Origin: an uncultured Opitutia bacterium
Lineage (GTDB): Bacteria > Verrucomicrobiota > Verrucomicrobiia > Opitutales > Opitutaceae
NCBI GenBank assembly: GCA_903859715.1
Contig: CAIONS010000060.1
Coordinates: forward strand, 1 to 64,000
DNA length: 64,000 bases
Direction of reading: 5' to 3'
Part shown: positions 34,606-43,128 of the stretch, piece after piece
Numbering within the stretch: position 1 is the first letter of the stretch
Layout: each line of letters starts with the position of its first letter
The notes under the pieces: generated by a model
Told to the model about the DNA's origin: nothing
Seen by the model: the letters and a program-made list of their open reading frames with translations, nothing else
Database searches by the model: none
Program-made: the position numbers and the translations under genes

Positions 34606-34705
34606 GTAGGGCGGGTCTCTGCCCCGCCAATCTCACGCACGATGTCTGCCCATGCGGCGCAGGTGTTTTACGTCAACCGCAGAGGGCGGGTCAGAGACCC
34701 GCCCT
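34606..34705. repeat. Two family B palindromes in a divergent intergenic region
   Basis: 34606-34628 (GTAGGGCGGGTCTCTGCC...) and 34683-34705 (AGGGCGGGTC-aga-GACCCGCCCT, perfect). They lie in the 218-bp gap (34539-34756) between the divergent amidase and receptor genes, with otherwise no clear promoter. Confidence 0.75.
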
Positions 34706-34756
34706 GCTCATTCACTTGGGGCTCGCGCTGTGCGGCGGGCGGTTTCCAATGTGGGC

Positions 34757-35755
34757 ATGCGTCGCGTTTTTCTGACCGTCTCCGGCTTGAGTCTGGTGCT
34801 CTTCCTGCTGGCGGGCTGTGCCCGGCAGGAAGCCCCAGTTACACCTGCGGCGGGGTTGTGCAGGGTGGTGCTGCAGACGGACTGGTTTCCCCAGGCGGAA
34901 CACGGGGGATTCTACCAGGCGCTGGCGAAGGGATATTACCGCGAAGCCGGGCTGGATGTGGAAATCCGGCCGGGCGGCCCCGGCATGGCCATCAAGCTGG
35001 ATGTGGCGAAGGGCGTGGCGGATTTCGGCATGTACCGCAGCGACGACATCATCGTGGCTGCGAGCCGGGGTATGCCGCTGATGATTGTCGGCGCGGTGCT
35101 GCAGCACGACCCGGAAGGCCTGCTCGTGCATGAGGCGAGCCCGGTCCGGACGCTCGCGGATCTCAGCGGACACAGCGTGATCGCCCCGCCGAGCATGACC
35201 TGGATTCCCTATGTGCAGAAAAAATACGGCATCAAGTTCGACCTGCGCCCGCTCACCTACAGCGTCACCGCCTTTCTCGCCGACAAGGAGACGATCCAGC
35301 AGTGCATGATGACCAGCGAGCCCTTCTTCGCGCGGCAACATGGCGCCAAGGTCCGCGTGATCCGCATCGCGGATTCCGGCTACGATCCGTACCACACGAT
35401 CATGTGCCGGCGGGAGCTGGTGCGGACGAATCCGGAACTGATCCGGGCCTTTCTGGCGGCGTCGATCCGAGGCTGGCACGACTACCTGGAGAATGACCCC
35501 GCGCCGGCCTTTGATCTCATCCGGAAGCGCAACACACAGATGTCGCTGGCACAGCTGACCTTTTCACGGGGAGAACTGATCGCGCATGCCCTGGTGACGG
35601 GCGACGCCGCGCACGGCGAAGAGATCGGAAAGATCACTCTTGCGCGGATCGCGCAGCAAATTGCGACGTTGTCGGAGTTCAAGATCCTCGAAAAACCCGT
35701 GACCGCAGAGAGCGTGGCCAATCCGGCATTTCTGCCGTCGGCCGGATTGCGCTGA
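34757..35755 (+). CDS. NMT1/SsuA-type ABC substrate-binding lipoprotein
   Basis: 332 residues. Signal peptide with lipobox LLAGC (Cys at about 20). Then VLQTDWFPQAEHGGFYQALAKGYYREAGLDVEIRPGGP and KGVADFGMYRSDDIIVAASRGMP, the NMT1/THI5-like fold that binds taurine, sulfonates, riboflavin or thiamine-pyrimidine precursors. No permease or ATPase is next to it, so it is an orphan receptor. Start ATG 34757 (MRRVFLTVSG). Confidence 0.82.
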   Translation: MRRVFLTVSGLSLVLFLLAGCARQEAPVTPAAGLCRVVLQTDWFPQAEHGGFYQALAKGYYREAGLDVEIRPGGPGMAIKLDVAKGVADFGMYRSDDIIVAASRGMPLMIVGAVLQHDPEGLLVHEASPVRTLADLSGHSVIAPPSMTWIPYVQKKYGIKFDLRPLTYSVTAFLADKETIQQCMMTSEPFFARQHGAKVRVIRIADSGYDPYHTIMCRRELVRTNPELIRAFLAASIRGWHDYLENDPAPAFDLIRKRNTQMSLAQLTFSRGELIAHALVTGDAAHGEEIGKITLARIAQQIATLSEFKILEKPVTAESVANPAFLPSAGLR

Positions 35756-35798
35756 TAATCTTTGTCACCGCGGAATTTTCTCCCCAAATCCTTTTCCC

Positions 35799-36260
35799 AT
35801 GAATCCTGAAGCCAAACTCGCCGAACTCGGTCTCACGCTCCCGAATCCGCCCGCCGCCGCGGGCAGCTATGTGCCCACCGTGCGCACGGGCAACCTGCTC
35901 TACTGTGCGGGCACCATCTGCATGGTGGCCGGCCAGATGACGCACACCGGCCAGGTGGGCAAGGAGCAGACCGTTCAGACCGCAAACAAGTCGGCGGAAA
36001 TCTGCGCCTTGAACACGCTCGCCAACATCAAGGCGGCGGTCGGCTCGCTGGACCAGGTGGCGCGCATTGTCTTCGTCAGCGGCTTTGTGAATGCCGTGGA
36101 TGGCTTCACCGACAGCCCGGCGGTGATCAACGGCGCCAGCGATCTTTTCCTGAAAGTCTTCGGCGAGGCGGGCAAGCACGCCCGCGCCGCGGTCGCGGTC
36201 AACGGCCTGCCCAAGGGCTCGACGACCGAGGTTCAGGTCGTGGTCGAGCTGAAGAGCTAG
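35799..36260 (+). CDS. RidA/YjgF family protein
   Basis: 153 residues, YjgF fold: TGNLLYCAGTICMV, the central LANIKAAVGSLDQVARIVFVSGFVNA and the C-terminal R-containing strand HARAAVAVNGLPKGSTTEVQVVVEL, where RidA's enamine-binding Arg lies. It belongs to the longer branch of about 150 residues. It may remove reactive enamine/imine products. It is followed after 34 bp by the ribose-type ABC genes and may be transcribed with them. Confidence 0.87.
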   Translation: MNPEAKLAELGLTLPNPPAAAGSYVPTVRTGNLLYCAGTICMVAGQMTHTGQVGKEQTVQTANKSAEICALNTLANIKAAVGSLDQVARIVFVSGFVNAVDGFTDSPAVINGASDLFLKVFGEAGKHARAAVAVNGLPKGSTTEVQVVVELKS

Positions 36261-36294
36261 GCCCGCGCTTTCTACCCCAACTCCATACCCCATC

Positions 36295-37269
36295 ATGAAA
36301 CGGTTCGCCGCTTTCCTCGGCGCGTGTGCGCTCATTGCCGTCGCGTCGGCCCAAACCTACGACATCGCCGTCGTGCCGAAGGGCACGACGCACGAATACT
36401 GGAAATCCATCCATGCGGGAGCGCTCGCGGCTGCGGCGGAACTCAAGAGCGAAGGCGTGACAGTAAACGTGATCTGGAAGGGTCCGCTCCGCGAGGACGA
36501 CCGGGAGCAGCAGGTGCAGGTCGTGGAGAATTTCACGAGCCGCCGGGTGAGCGGCCTGGTACTCGCGCCGCTGGACGCGCGCGCCCTCGTCGCGCCGACG
36601 GAGGCGGCGGTGCGCGCCGGCATCCCGGTGGTGATCATCGATTCCGCACTGAACTCCCCGGCACCGGTGAGCACGGTTTCGACCGACAACTATCTGGGCG
36701 GCGTGCTCGGCGCGCGGCGGCTGGGCGAACTGCTTGGCGGAAAGGGCAAGGTCATCCTCCTGCGAGTGATGGGTGGATCGACGAGCACGGAGCAGCGCGA
36801 AGCAGGATTCCTCGACACGATGACGAAGGCGTTTCCCGGCATTGAGATCCTCTCCAGTGACCAGCATGCGGGCGCCACGCGTGACACAGCCTACCGGACC
36901 TCGCAGAACCTGCTGAACCGCTTTGGGCGCGAGGTGACGGGTATTTTTGCGCCGAATGAATCATCTGCCACCGGCATGCTGCTGGCGCTGAAGGACGCGG
37001 GGCTGGCGGAGGGCAAGGTCAAGTTGGTCGGCTTTGACAGCGGGACCCAGACGGTGGCGGCGCTCAAGTCCGGCGACCTGCAGGGCCTGGTGGTCCAGAA
37101 TCCGTTCCGGATGGGTTATCTCGGCGTGAAGACGGTCGTGGCCAGTCTGCGCGGCGCGAAGGTCGAGAAAGTGATCGATACCGGCTGCGGCCTGGTGACA
37201 CAGGAGAACATGGCGCAGCCCGCGATGGCCGAACTGCTGCATCCGCCATTGGAGAAGTACCTGAAGTGA
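36295..37269 (+). CDS. Sugar ABC transporter substrate-binding protein (ribose/RbsB type)
   Basis: 324 residues with signal peptide (cut after ASA, residue ~19). The periplasmic-binding fold begins QTYDIAVVPKGTTHEYWKSIHAGALAAAAEL; further ILDAR-like APLDARALVAPTEAAV and IFAPNESSATGMLLALKDAG segments. It would recognise a pentose or another small sugar for the RbsA/RbsC-like partners downstream. Confidence 0.87.
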   Translation: MKRFAAFLGACALIAVASAQTYDIAVVPKGTTHEYWKSIHAGALAAAAELKSEGVTVNVIWKGPLREDDREQQVQVVENFTSRRVSGLVLAPLDARALVAPTEAAVRAGIPVVIIDSALNSPAPVSTVSTDNYLGGVLGARRLGELLGGKGKVILLRVMGGSTSTEQREAGFLDTMTKAFPGIEILSSDQHAGATRDTAYRTSQNLLNRFGREVTGIFAPNESSATGMLLALKDAGLAEGKVKLVGFDSGTQTVAALKSGDLQGLVVQNPFRMGYLGVKTVVASLRGAKVEKVIDTGCGLVTQENMAQPAMAELLHPPLEKYLK

Positions 37270-37295
37270 AGGCTTTGTCGTCGAAGGCATCCGGA

Positions 37296-37356
37296 GTAGG
37301 GCGGGTCTGTGACCCGCTCTCTGCGACGCAGAAGGCGGGTCAAAGACCCGCCCTAC
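37296..37356. repeat. Family B BIME-like double palindrome
   Basis: Two palindromes (37298-37320 and 37334-37356) together form a longer inverted structure from GTAGGGCGGGTC to GACCCGCCCTAC. It lies between the binding-protein and ATPase genes of one transporter and may tune their relative expression. Confidence 0.85.
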
Positions 37357-37366
37357 CGTCAATCGA

Positions 37367-38860
37367 ATGACAACAGCACGCCTCCGCCTTTCCGGCATTC
37401 GCAAGGCCTTTGGCGCCACCCAGGCGCTGCGGGACGTCTCGCTGGAGATTGCCGCCGGGGAAGTGCATGCGCTTGTCGGCGAGAACGGCGCCGGCAAGAG
37501 CACGTTGATGAATGTGCTCAGTGGCGGTCTTTTTCCCGATGGCGGAGCGATGGAGCTGGATGGGGCGCCGTATACGCCGCGCGATACGCTCGATGCGCGC
37601 GACCGCGGCGTGGCGATGATTCACCAGGAGCTGAGCCTCGCGCCGCATCTGACGGTCTGGGAGAACATCATGCTCGGCGCCGAACCACAGCGAGGTGGCT
37701 GGTTGAAGCGGCAGGAGGCCAAGGCGCAGGCGCGAGCGGCGCTGGCCCGCCTGGGCTATGGGCAGCTTGAGCTGGACCGGCGGGCAGGGGATTTTTCGAT
37801 CGCCGAGCAGCAGATCATTGAAATTGCCCGGGCGCTGCGCACCGAGCCGCGCGTGCTGATCATGGATGAGCCGACCAGCAGCCTGGCGCAGGCGGATACC
37901 GAGCGGCTCTTTGCCGTCATCCGCCAGCTGCGTGATCGCGGTGTGAGCGTGATCTACATCAGTCATTTCCTGGAGGAGATCAAACGCCTGGCCGACCGCT
38001 TCACCGTGCTCAAGGACGGCCAGAGCGTCGGCAGCGGGGCGATGGCGGACACTTCGCAGGCGCACTTGGTCCGGCTGATGGTGGGTCGCGAAGTGACCGA
38101 GCTTTATCCGGCGCGCGTGTCTGCGGCCGGACCGACGGTGCTGGCGGTGAGCGGGCTGAACGCCGGGCCGCGCCTGACCCGGGCGGACTTCACACTCGCG
38201 GCGGGCGAGATCGTCGGGGTGGCCGGGCTGATCGGGGCCGGGCGCACAGAGTTGGTGCGGACGTTGTTCGGGCTCGACCACTGCACAGGCGGAGTGGTGA
38301 CGCTGCAAGGCCGCGAGGTGACCGGACAGCCGCCCGGCGCAGGCTGGCGATCCGGCCTCGGCTTCCTGAGCGAGAACCGCAAGGAGGAAGGGTTGATGCT
38401 GACGCTCTCGGTAGCGGAGAACACGGTGTTGCCGAAGCTCGGGAAGTTCAGCCGGCTGGGCTGGTTGAATCGACGCGGGATGGAAACCGCCGCGATGTCG
38501 TGGATCGGCCGGCTTGGCATCAAGGCGCATGGCCCGGCGCAGCGGGTGGGCGAATTGTCGGGCGGCAACCAGCAGAAGGTGGCCCTCGCGCGACTGCTCG
38601 AATACCCGGCGCAGATCTTTCTCCTTGATGAACCGACGCGCGGCATCGACGTCGGCAGCAAGGCGCAGGTTTACGAACTGATCGCCGGGCTGGCCCGCGA
38701 GGGTCGGGCGGTGGTGCTGGTGAGTTCGTATTTACCGGAGCTGTTCGGCATGTGCGACCGCATCGCGGTGATGCGGCGCGGCGAACTGGTGGACTGCCGG
38801 CCGAGCGCGGAGTGGACGGAGCCGTCGCTCATGGCGGTGGCAGTCGGGGCGGCGGCTTGA
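37367..38860 (+). CDS. Sugar ABC transporter ATP-binding protein (RbsA type)
   Basis: 497 residues with two ATPase halves. The first has GENGAGKSTLMN (Walker A), SIAEQQIIEIARAL and LIMDEPTSSL. The second has the degenerate Walker A GLIGAGRTELVR, ELSGGNQQKVALARLL and LLDEPTRGIDVG, as normal in RbsA/XylG-type proteins. It powers uptake of the sugar bound by the upstream receptor. Spacing to the permease gene is only 7 bp. Confidence 0.93.
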   Translation: MTTARLRLSGIRKAFGATQALRDVSLEIAAGEVHALVGENGAGKSTLMNVLSGGLFPDGGAMELDGAPYTPRDTLDARDRGVAMIHQELSLAPHLTVWENIMLGAEPQRGGWLKRQEAKAQARAALARLGYGQLELDRRAGDFSIAEQQIIEIARALRTEPRVLIMDEPTSSLAQADTERLFAVIRQLRDRGVSVIYISHFLEEIKRLADRFTVLKDGQSVGSGAMADTSQAHLVRLMVGREVTELYPARVSAAGPTVLAVSGLNAGPRLTRADFTLAAGEIVGVAGLIGAGRTELVRTLFGLDHCTGGVVTLQGREVTGQPPGAGWRSGLGFLSENRKEEGLMLTLSVAENTVLPKLGKFSRLGWLNRRGMETAAMSWIGRLGIKAHGPAQRVGELSGGNQQKVALARLLEYPAQIFLLDEPTRGIDVGSKAQVYELIAGLAREGRAVVLVSSYLPELFGMCDRIAVMRRGELVDCRPSAEWTEPSLMAVAVGAAA

Positions 38861-38867
38861 ATTTTCC

Positions 38868-39821
38868 ATGAACACCAAATCACTCCTCGCCAAGCTCGGG
38901 CCCTTTCTGGGGCTACTGCTGGTGATTGCACTCTTCTCGATCCCGACGGAGGTGCGTGGCTATTTTCTCACCTACGCGAACTTCAAGATCATCCTTACGC
39001 AGACCGTGATCGTGGCGATCGGTGCGCTGGGCATGACGCTGATCATCGTGAGCGGTGGCATCGATCTCAGCGTGGGCTCGAGCATCGCTTTCACCAGTGT
39101 GGTCGGCGCGCTGCTGATCCAACGGGACTGGCCGACCGCGGTGGTGGTGGCTGCGGTTATTGCGGCGGGAGCGGGCATCGGCCTGCTGAACGGCGTGGCG
39201 ATCGCCGGGCTGCGGATGATGCCCTTCATCATCACGCTGGGCATGCTCGGGGTCGTGCGCGGAGCGGCCAAGTGGCTGGGTGGAAATGAAACGGTCAATT
39301 ACGACACCTCGATCATCAATACCTGGATGACGACGCCGGATCCGTTTGGCTGGTCGTTGCCTGCGGGAGCGTGGGTCGCGGTGGTGGCGGCGATCGGGAC
39401 GGCGGTGATGCTGCGGCAGACCGTGTTTGGCCGGCATATCTTTGCCCTCGGGTCGAACGAAGCCACGGCGCGGCTGTGCGGCGTGCCGACGGTGCGGACC
39501 AAGATCATGATCTATGCGGTGGCGGGTGCGTTCTTCGGACTGGCGGGCCTGATGCAGCTGTCGCGGTTGCGGCAGGGCGACCCGACGGTGGCGGTCGGGC
39601 TGGAACTCGACATCATCGCGGCGGTGATCATCGGCGGCGCGAGCCTCAGCGGCGGGATGGGGACCGTGCTCGGCTCGATGATCGGGGCGCTGATCATGGC
39701 GGTGCTGCGCAATGGCTCGCAGCAGATGGGGTGGCCGACGTATTTCCAGGAAATCATCATCGGGCTGGTGATCATTGCGGCGGTGTTTCTAGACCGGCTG
39801 CGGCAAGCGCGGAACACATGA
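38868..39821 (+). CDS. Sugar ABC transporter permease (RbsC type)
   Basis: 317 residues, about 8-10 TM helices. Conserved segments: MTLIIVSGGIDLSVGSSIAF (the hallmark of RbsC) and ALGSNEATARLCGV, and DIIAAVIIGGASLSGGMGTVLGS. One permease forms a homodimer in this class. Its stop overlaps the next start by 4 bp (ATGA). Confidence 0.94.
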   Translation: MNTKSLLAKLGPFLGLLLVIALFSIPTEVRGYFLTYANFKIILTQTVIVAIGALGMTLIIVSGGIDLSVGSSIAFTSVVGALLIQRDWPTAVVVAAVIAAGAGIGLLNGVAIAGLRMMPFIITLGMLGVVRGAAKWLGGNETVNYDTSIINTWMTTPDPFGWSLPAGAWVAVVAAIGTAVMLRQTVFGRHIFALGSNEATARLCGVPTVRTKIMIYAVAGAFFGLAGLMQLSRLRQGDPTVAVGLELDIIAAVIIGGASLSGGMGTVLGSMIGALIMAVLRNGSQQMGWPTYFQEIIIGLVIIAAVFLDRLRQARNT

Positions 39822-41008
39822 CCAAGTCCGGCGTCGCAGCGATGGCGCGCCCCGGGCGGGCAGCCGGGCGCCGCTATCCCGGTTTGGATCTCCTGCGGGC
39901 GATCGCGATCCTTTGGGTCATGCTCTTTCATGCGATGACGGAAGGCCTCGGCCGGCCCTGGCGGCCGGTGGGCAACCTCGGCTGGATGGGAGTGGATTTG
40001 TTCTTCGTGCTGAGCGGCTACCTGATCGGATCCCAGCTCTTGAAGTCCTATGCGCGTGGTGAAATCCCGGCGATCGGCGCGTTCTACCTGCGCAGGGCGT
40101 TTCGCATTCTGCCGGCCTATTGGGTGGTGCTGGCCTGCTATCTTTTGTTTCCGACGGCGCGGGAGGCGCGGGGGATGCAACCCACCTGGCAATTCCTGAC
40201 CTTCACGGAGAACCTGCTGGTCGATTATCAGCATAACCAGGCATTTTCCCACGCATGGTCGCTGTGCGTGGAGGAGCATTTTTATCTGTTCGTCCCGGTG
40301 CTCATCTGGCTGCTGATGCGACGGTCATCGTGGAAGGTCTCGGCCACGGTGTGCGCCGTTATTTTCGTGGGTGGAATGGCGCTGCGCGCCTGGATCTGGC
40401 GCGATGGGCTGGACGGTGGCGCAGTCCTGGCCACCCAGCCATGGCGGTTCGTTGAATTGATTTACTATCCGACTTACGTGCGGCTGGACGGCTTGATGGC
40501 GGGCATGATCCTGGCCGCGATTCAGTCGTTCAGGTCGGAGTGGTGGCGGCGCGCGATGGACCGGCCTTACTGGCTGCTCGGCGCCGGTGTGGCCGGCATG
40601 GCGGTTGCCATCGGGCTGACCGGGAGCCGGACCGGATTCGGGGGCTGCGTCTTCGCCTTTCCGTTGCTTGGGGTGAGCATGGCGCTGATCGTCGCGGCGG
40701 CAGTGAGCCCGAAAAGTGTGCTGGACCGATTCCGGGTGCCGGGCGCGGGCGGGATCGCGGCGATCACGTTCAGCCTGTATCTGAGTCACAAGATGACGTG
40801 GCACGTCGTCCAGACGCGTCTGCCGCGCCTCGTGGCGGGCGGGGGCTGGCAGGCGTTTGTGGTGTATGCCGCGGCGGCGTTGATGGTGGGGACGGCGCTG
40901 TACCTGCTGGTCGAGCGGCCGTTTTTGCGGCTGCGCGATCGGATGAGGGATCGGCGGGCGACGGTGCCGGCCGCTCGGGTAGAACGGTCGCGAGTCGAGA
41001 CCGTATGA
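39818..41008 (+). CDS. Acyltransferase 3 family membrane protein (OafA/YrhL type)
   Basis: 396 residues, about 10-11 TM helices. Motifs: RYPGLDLLRAIAILWVMLFH (the conserved LR.IA and catalytic His), GWMGVDLFFVLSGYLIG, FYLRRAFRILPAYW and SHAWSLCVEEHFYL. It moves acyl groups onto extracellular polysaccharide or lipid acceptors. It is coupled to the sugar-transporter permease by a 4-bp overlap, which is unusual and suggests one transcript. Start ATG 39818. Confidence 0.9.
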   Translation: MTKSGVAAMARPGRAAGRRYPGLDLLRAIAILWVMLFHAMTEGLGRPWRPVGNLGWMGVDLFFVLSGYLIGSQLLKSYARGEIPAIGAFYLRRAFRILPAYWVVLACYLLFPTAREARGMQPTWQFLTFTENLLVDYQHNQAFSHAWSLCVEEHFYLFVPVLIWLLMRRSSWKVSATVCAVIFVGGMALRAWIWRDGLDGGAVLATQPWRFVELIYYPTYVRLDGLMAGMILAAIQSFRSEWWRRAMDRPYWLLGAGVAGMAVAIGLTGSRTGFGGCVFAFPLLGVSMALIVAAAVSPKSVLDRFRVPGAGGIAAITFSLYLSHKMTWHVVQTRLPRLVAGGGWQAFVVYAAAALMVGTALYLLVERPFLRLRDRMRDRRATVPAARVERSRVETV

Positions 41009-41009
41009 C

Positions 41010-41034
41010 AAGGCGGGGTCGGCGACCCCGCCTT
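41010..41034 (+). terminator. Family B palindrome acting as terminator
   Basis: AAGGCGGGGTC-ggc-GACCCCGCCTT, perfect 11-bp arms, between the converging ends of the acyltransferase gene and argA. No poly-T tract; the last TTA is next to the argA stop. Confidence 0.6.
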
Positions 41035-41038
41035 ACAA

Positions 41039-42382
41039 TCAGGCCAGCTGCTTGACGAGGACCTTGGCGTTGCGGCCGCTGTCGTCGTAGAGCTTCAGAC
41101 GGGCCTCGGGCAGGACTTCCTTGGTCGTCTCTTCGAAGCCAAGCACATTGGAGAAGAAACCGAAGCTTTGCGTGGAGAGGGCGATGACGCGGGTGGCGCC
41201 CCGCTCCTTGGCCATCATACAGGCATATTCGACCATCTTTTTGCCGATGCCGCGGTTGTGGTAGAACGGCAGGACGTAGAGCGAGCCTACCTCGGCGAGG
41301 TCGGGCATGTCGGGGTAAAAATAGAGGGTGACGCAGGCGATGATGTTTTCGTCGATCTCGAAGACGAAGAATTGGTCGATGTTCTTTTCGATGGCCTGCT
41401 GTGTGCGATGGACGAGCTCCTCGCGGCGGACGGCGTTGCGCGTGAGATTGTAGATCAGCCGCACGTCGCTGCGCTTGGCTTGGCGGATCTGCTGGTAGTC
41501 GTTGCCGTAGACCAGCGAGCCGACGCCCTCGCTCGAGAAAATCTCATTGATGAGCCCGTCGAAGATGCGGCCGTCGACGATGTGCACGCGCGGCGTGCCG
41601 GTCTCGATGGCCTTGACGGCGTGCGCGGCCTTGCTGCGGGCGGGCTCGGCGATGAGCTCGGGCTTGTCCTTGAGGATGGTGCGGAGCGCATCGACGGAGA
41701 TTTCCCGGCGGACCTTGCCGTCGATCTCGAGTCCGCCGGACGGCGTGAGGTAAATGATCTTGGTGGCGTGCAATGCCTCGGCGAGCTCGGCGGCGAGGAG
41801 GTCGGAATTGACGCGGAGGGACTTGCCATCGGGACCGAAGGCGACGGGCGAGACGATGGGCACGACCTGCTTGTCGATGAGTTCGCTGATGAAATCCTTG
41901 TCGATGCGCTCCACGCGGCCGGTGAACTGCTGGTCAACGCCCTTGATGATGCCGACGGGCAGGGCGCGGATGGAATTGGTGAGCACGCATTTCAGACTGT
42001 TCTGCGTGAGGCCCTCGATGAGGGCATGGGAAACGCGGGAGGAGGCGCGGATCGCGAGGTCGAGCGTAGCGGCGTCGGTGAGGCCCGTGCCATAGGCGTC
42101 GGTGATCGGGACGTTGCGCAGCGTGGCGAGCTCAATGAGCTGCTGGCCGATGCCGTGGACGAGCAGGACCTTAATCCCGAGGCTGCGGAGGACGGCGATG
42201 TCGACGAGCAGGTTGCCGAGGTTCTCGTCGGCGACGATCGCGCCATCGATGGCGATGATGAAAATCTGGCCCTGAAAACGCGGGACGTATTTCAGGATGC
42301 CGCGCAGGTCCGTGGGCTTGATCGTCGTGGCGATGGCGCTGGACGCAGGAGGCGGAGTGGATTGGCCGTTGCCGGTGCTCAT
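41039..42382 (-). CDS. argA: Amino-acid N-acetyltransferase (N-acetylglutamate synthase)
   Basis: 447 residues: an N-terminal amino-acid kinase domain (FIIAIDGAIVADENLGNLLVDIAVLRSLGIKVLLVHGIGQQ; kinase-fold but catalytically modified) and a C-terminal GNAT domain (VGSLYVLPFYHNRGIGKKMVEYACMMAKERGATRVIALSTQSFGFFSNVLGF). This is the classic E. coli-type ArgA that makes N-acetylglutamate, the first step of arginine synthesis, and is feedback-inhibited by arginine through the kinase domain. ATG 42382 is preferred over an adjoining TTG. Confidence 0.93.
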   Translation of the reverse strand: MSTGNGQSTPPPASSAIATTIKPTDLRGILKYVPRFQGQIFIIAIDGAIVADENLGNLLVDIAVLRSLGIKVLLVHGIGQQLIELATLRNVPITDAYGTGLTDAATLDLAIRASSRVSHALIEGLTQNSLKCVLTNSIRALPVGIIKGVDQQFTGRVERIDKDFISELIDKQVVPIVSPVAFGPDGKSLRVNSDLLAAELAEALHATKIIYLTPSGGLEIDGKVRREISVDALRTILKDKPELIAEPARSKAAHAVKAIETGTPRVHIVDGRIFDGLINEIFSSEGVGSLVYGNDYQQIRQAKRSDVRLIYNLTRNAVRREELVHRTQQAIEKNIDQFFVFEIDENIIACVTLYFYPDMPDLAEVGSLYVLPFYHNRGIGKKMVEYACMMAKERGATRVIALSTQSFGFFSNVLGFEETTKEVLPEARLKLYDDSGRNAKVLVKQLA

Positions 42383-42427
42383 CAATAGTGGTGGGAGGCG
42401 CTGTTCTCGACGATGCGGCGCGGCGCG

Positions 42428-43042
42428 TCAATGCACTTGCAGCGTCCAGGCCTTCGAGGCGCGGGCGCCGACGAGTATGACGTGATACTGCCCGGGCTTC
42501 AGCGCGCCGGCGGGCACGGTGAGCCGGATGAGGTTTTCGCGGCTGCGCGAGAGCAGGCCGCCTTCGAGACGGTCAAAGTCGGGCGCCACGATGATTTCCC
42601 CGCCGCGCACGTAGAGATCGGCGCCGGCCAGCTGCTGCTTGTTGTCGGGGAGCGTGCATTTGAAACCGATGGCATAGGTGAACATCACGTTGGCGGTGGG
42701 CGCGGCGGAGACGCTCACAATCTCGGCGGGGAGCTTCGGCTGGTCGATGAGGGTGTCGCGCAGGGTGGCGGGCAGACCGGCGAGCGCCGAGGAGGTGGGC
42801 GCGCTTTGTCCGGGCGACACGGGATCTACGGGCAGCTCGGCCTCGAGGGTGATCCGCTGGTAGCCGGCATCGAGGAGGCGGACGGTGTTGGCGTGGTCCT
42901 TGATGTCGGCGTAAGGGCGGAAGGCCGGCCCGGCCTTGCGGTAGTGCAGGGTCAGGTAGGTGTAGAGGACGAGGCTGACGACGATCGCCAGGACGATCCA
43001 CTTCATGGACCAGGGCTGGCGGGAGCGGGAGGCGGCGGACAT
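42428..43042 (-). CDS. Membrane-anchored protein of unknown function
   Basis: 204 residues: TM helix WIVLAIVVSLVLYTYLTLHY (about 15-34) and then a soluble beta-rich body of ~165 residues, FRPYADIKDHANTVRLLDAGYQRITLEAELP at its start and GQYHVILVGARASKAWTLQVH at the end. Probably type-II with the body in the periplasm. No family recognised. It lies 45 bp upstream of argA on the same strand and is divergent to proS. Confidence 0.6.
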   Translation of the reverse strand: MSAASRSRQPWSMKWIVLAIVVSLVLYTYLTLHYRKAGPAFRPYADIKDHANTVRLLDAGYQRITLEAELPVDPVSPGQSAPTSSALAGLPATLRDTLIDQPKLPAEIVSVSAAPTANVMFTYAIGFKCTLPDNKQQLAGADLYVRGGEIIVAPDFDRLEGGLLSRSRENLIRLTVPAGALKPGQYHVILVGARASKAWTLQVH

Positions 43043-43128
43043 GGCGGGAGCGGGATTAACTCCGGCCCCGGACGCGGTCGCAAATAAATTTGCGCCGGTG
43101 TCCCGGGGCTGTTTCGTTGCCCAACTTC

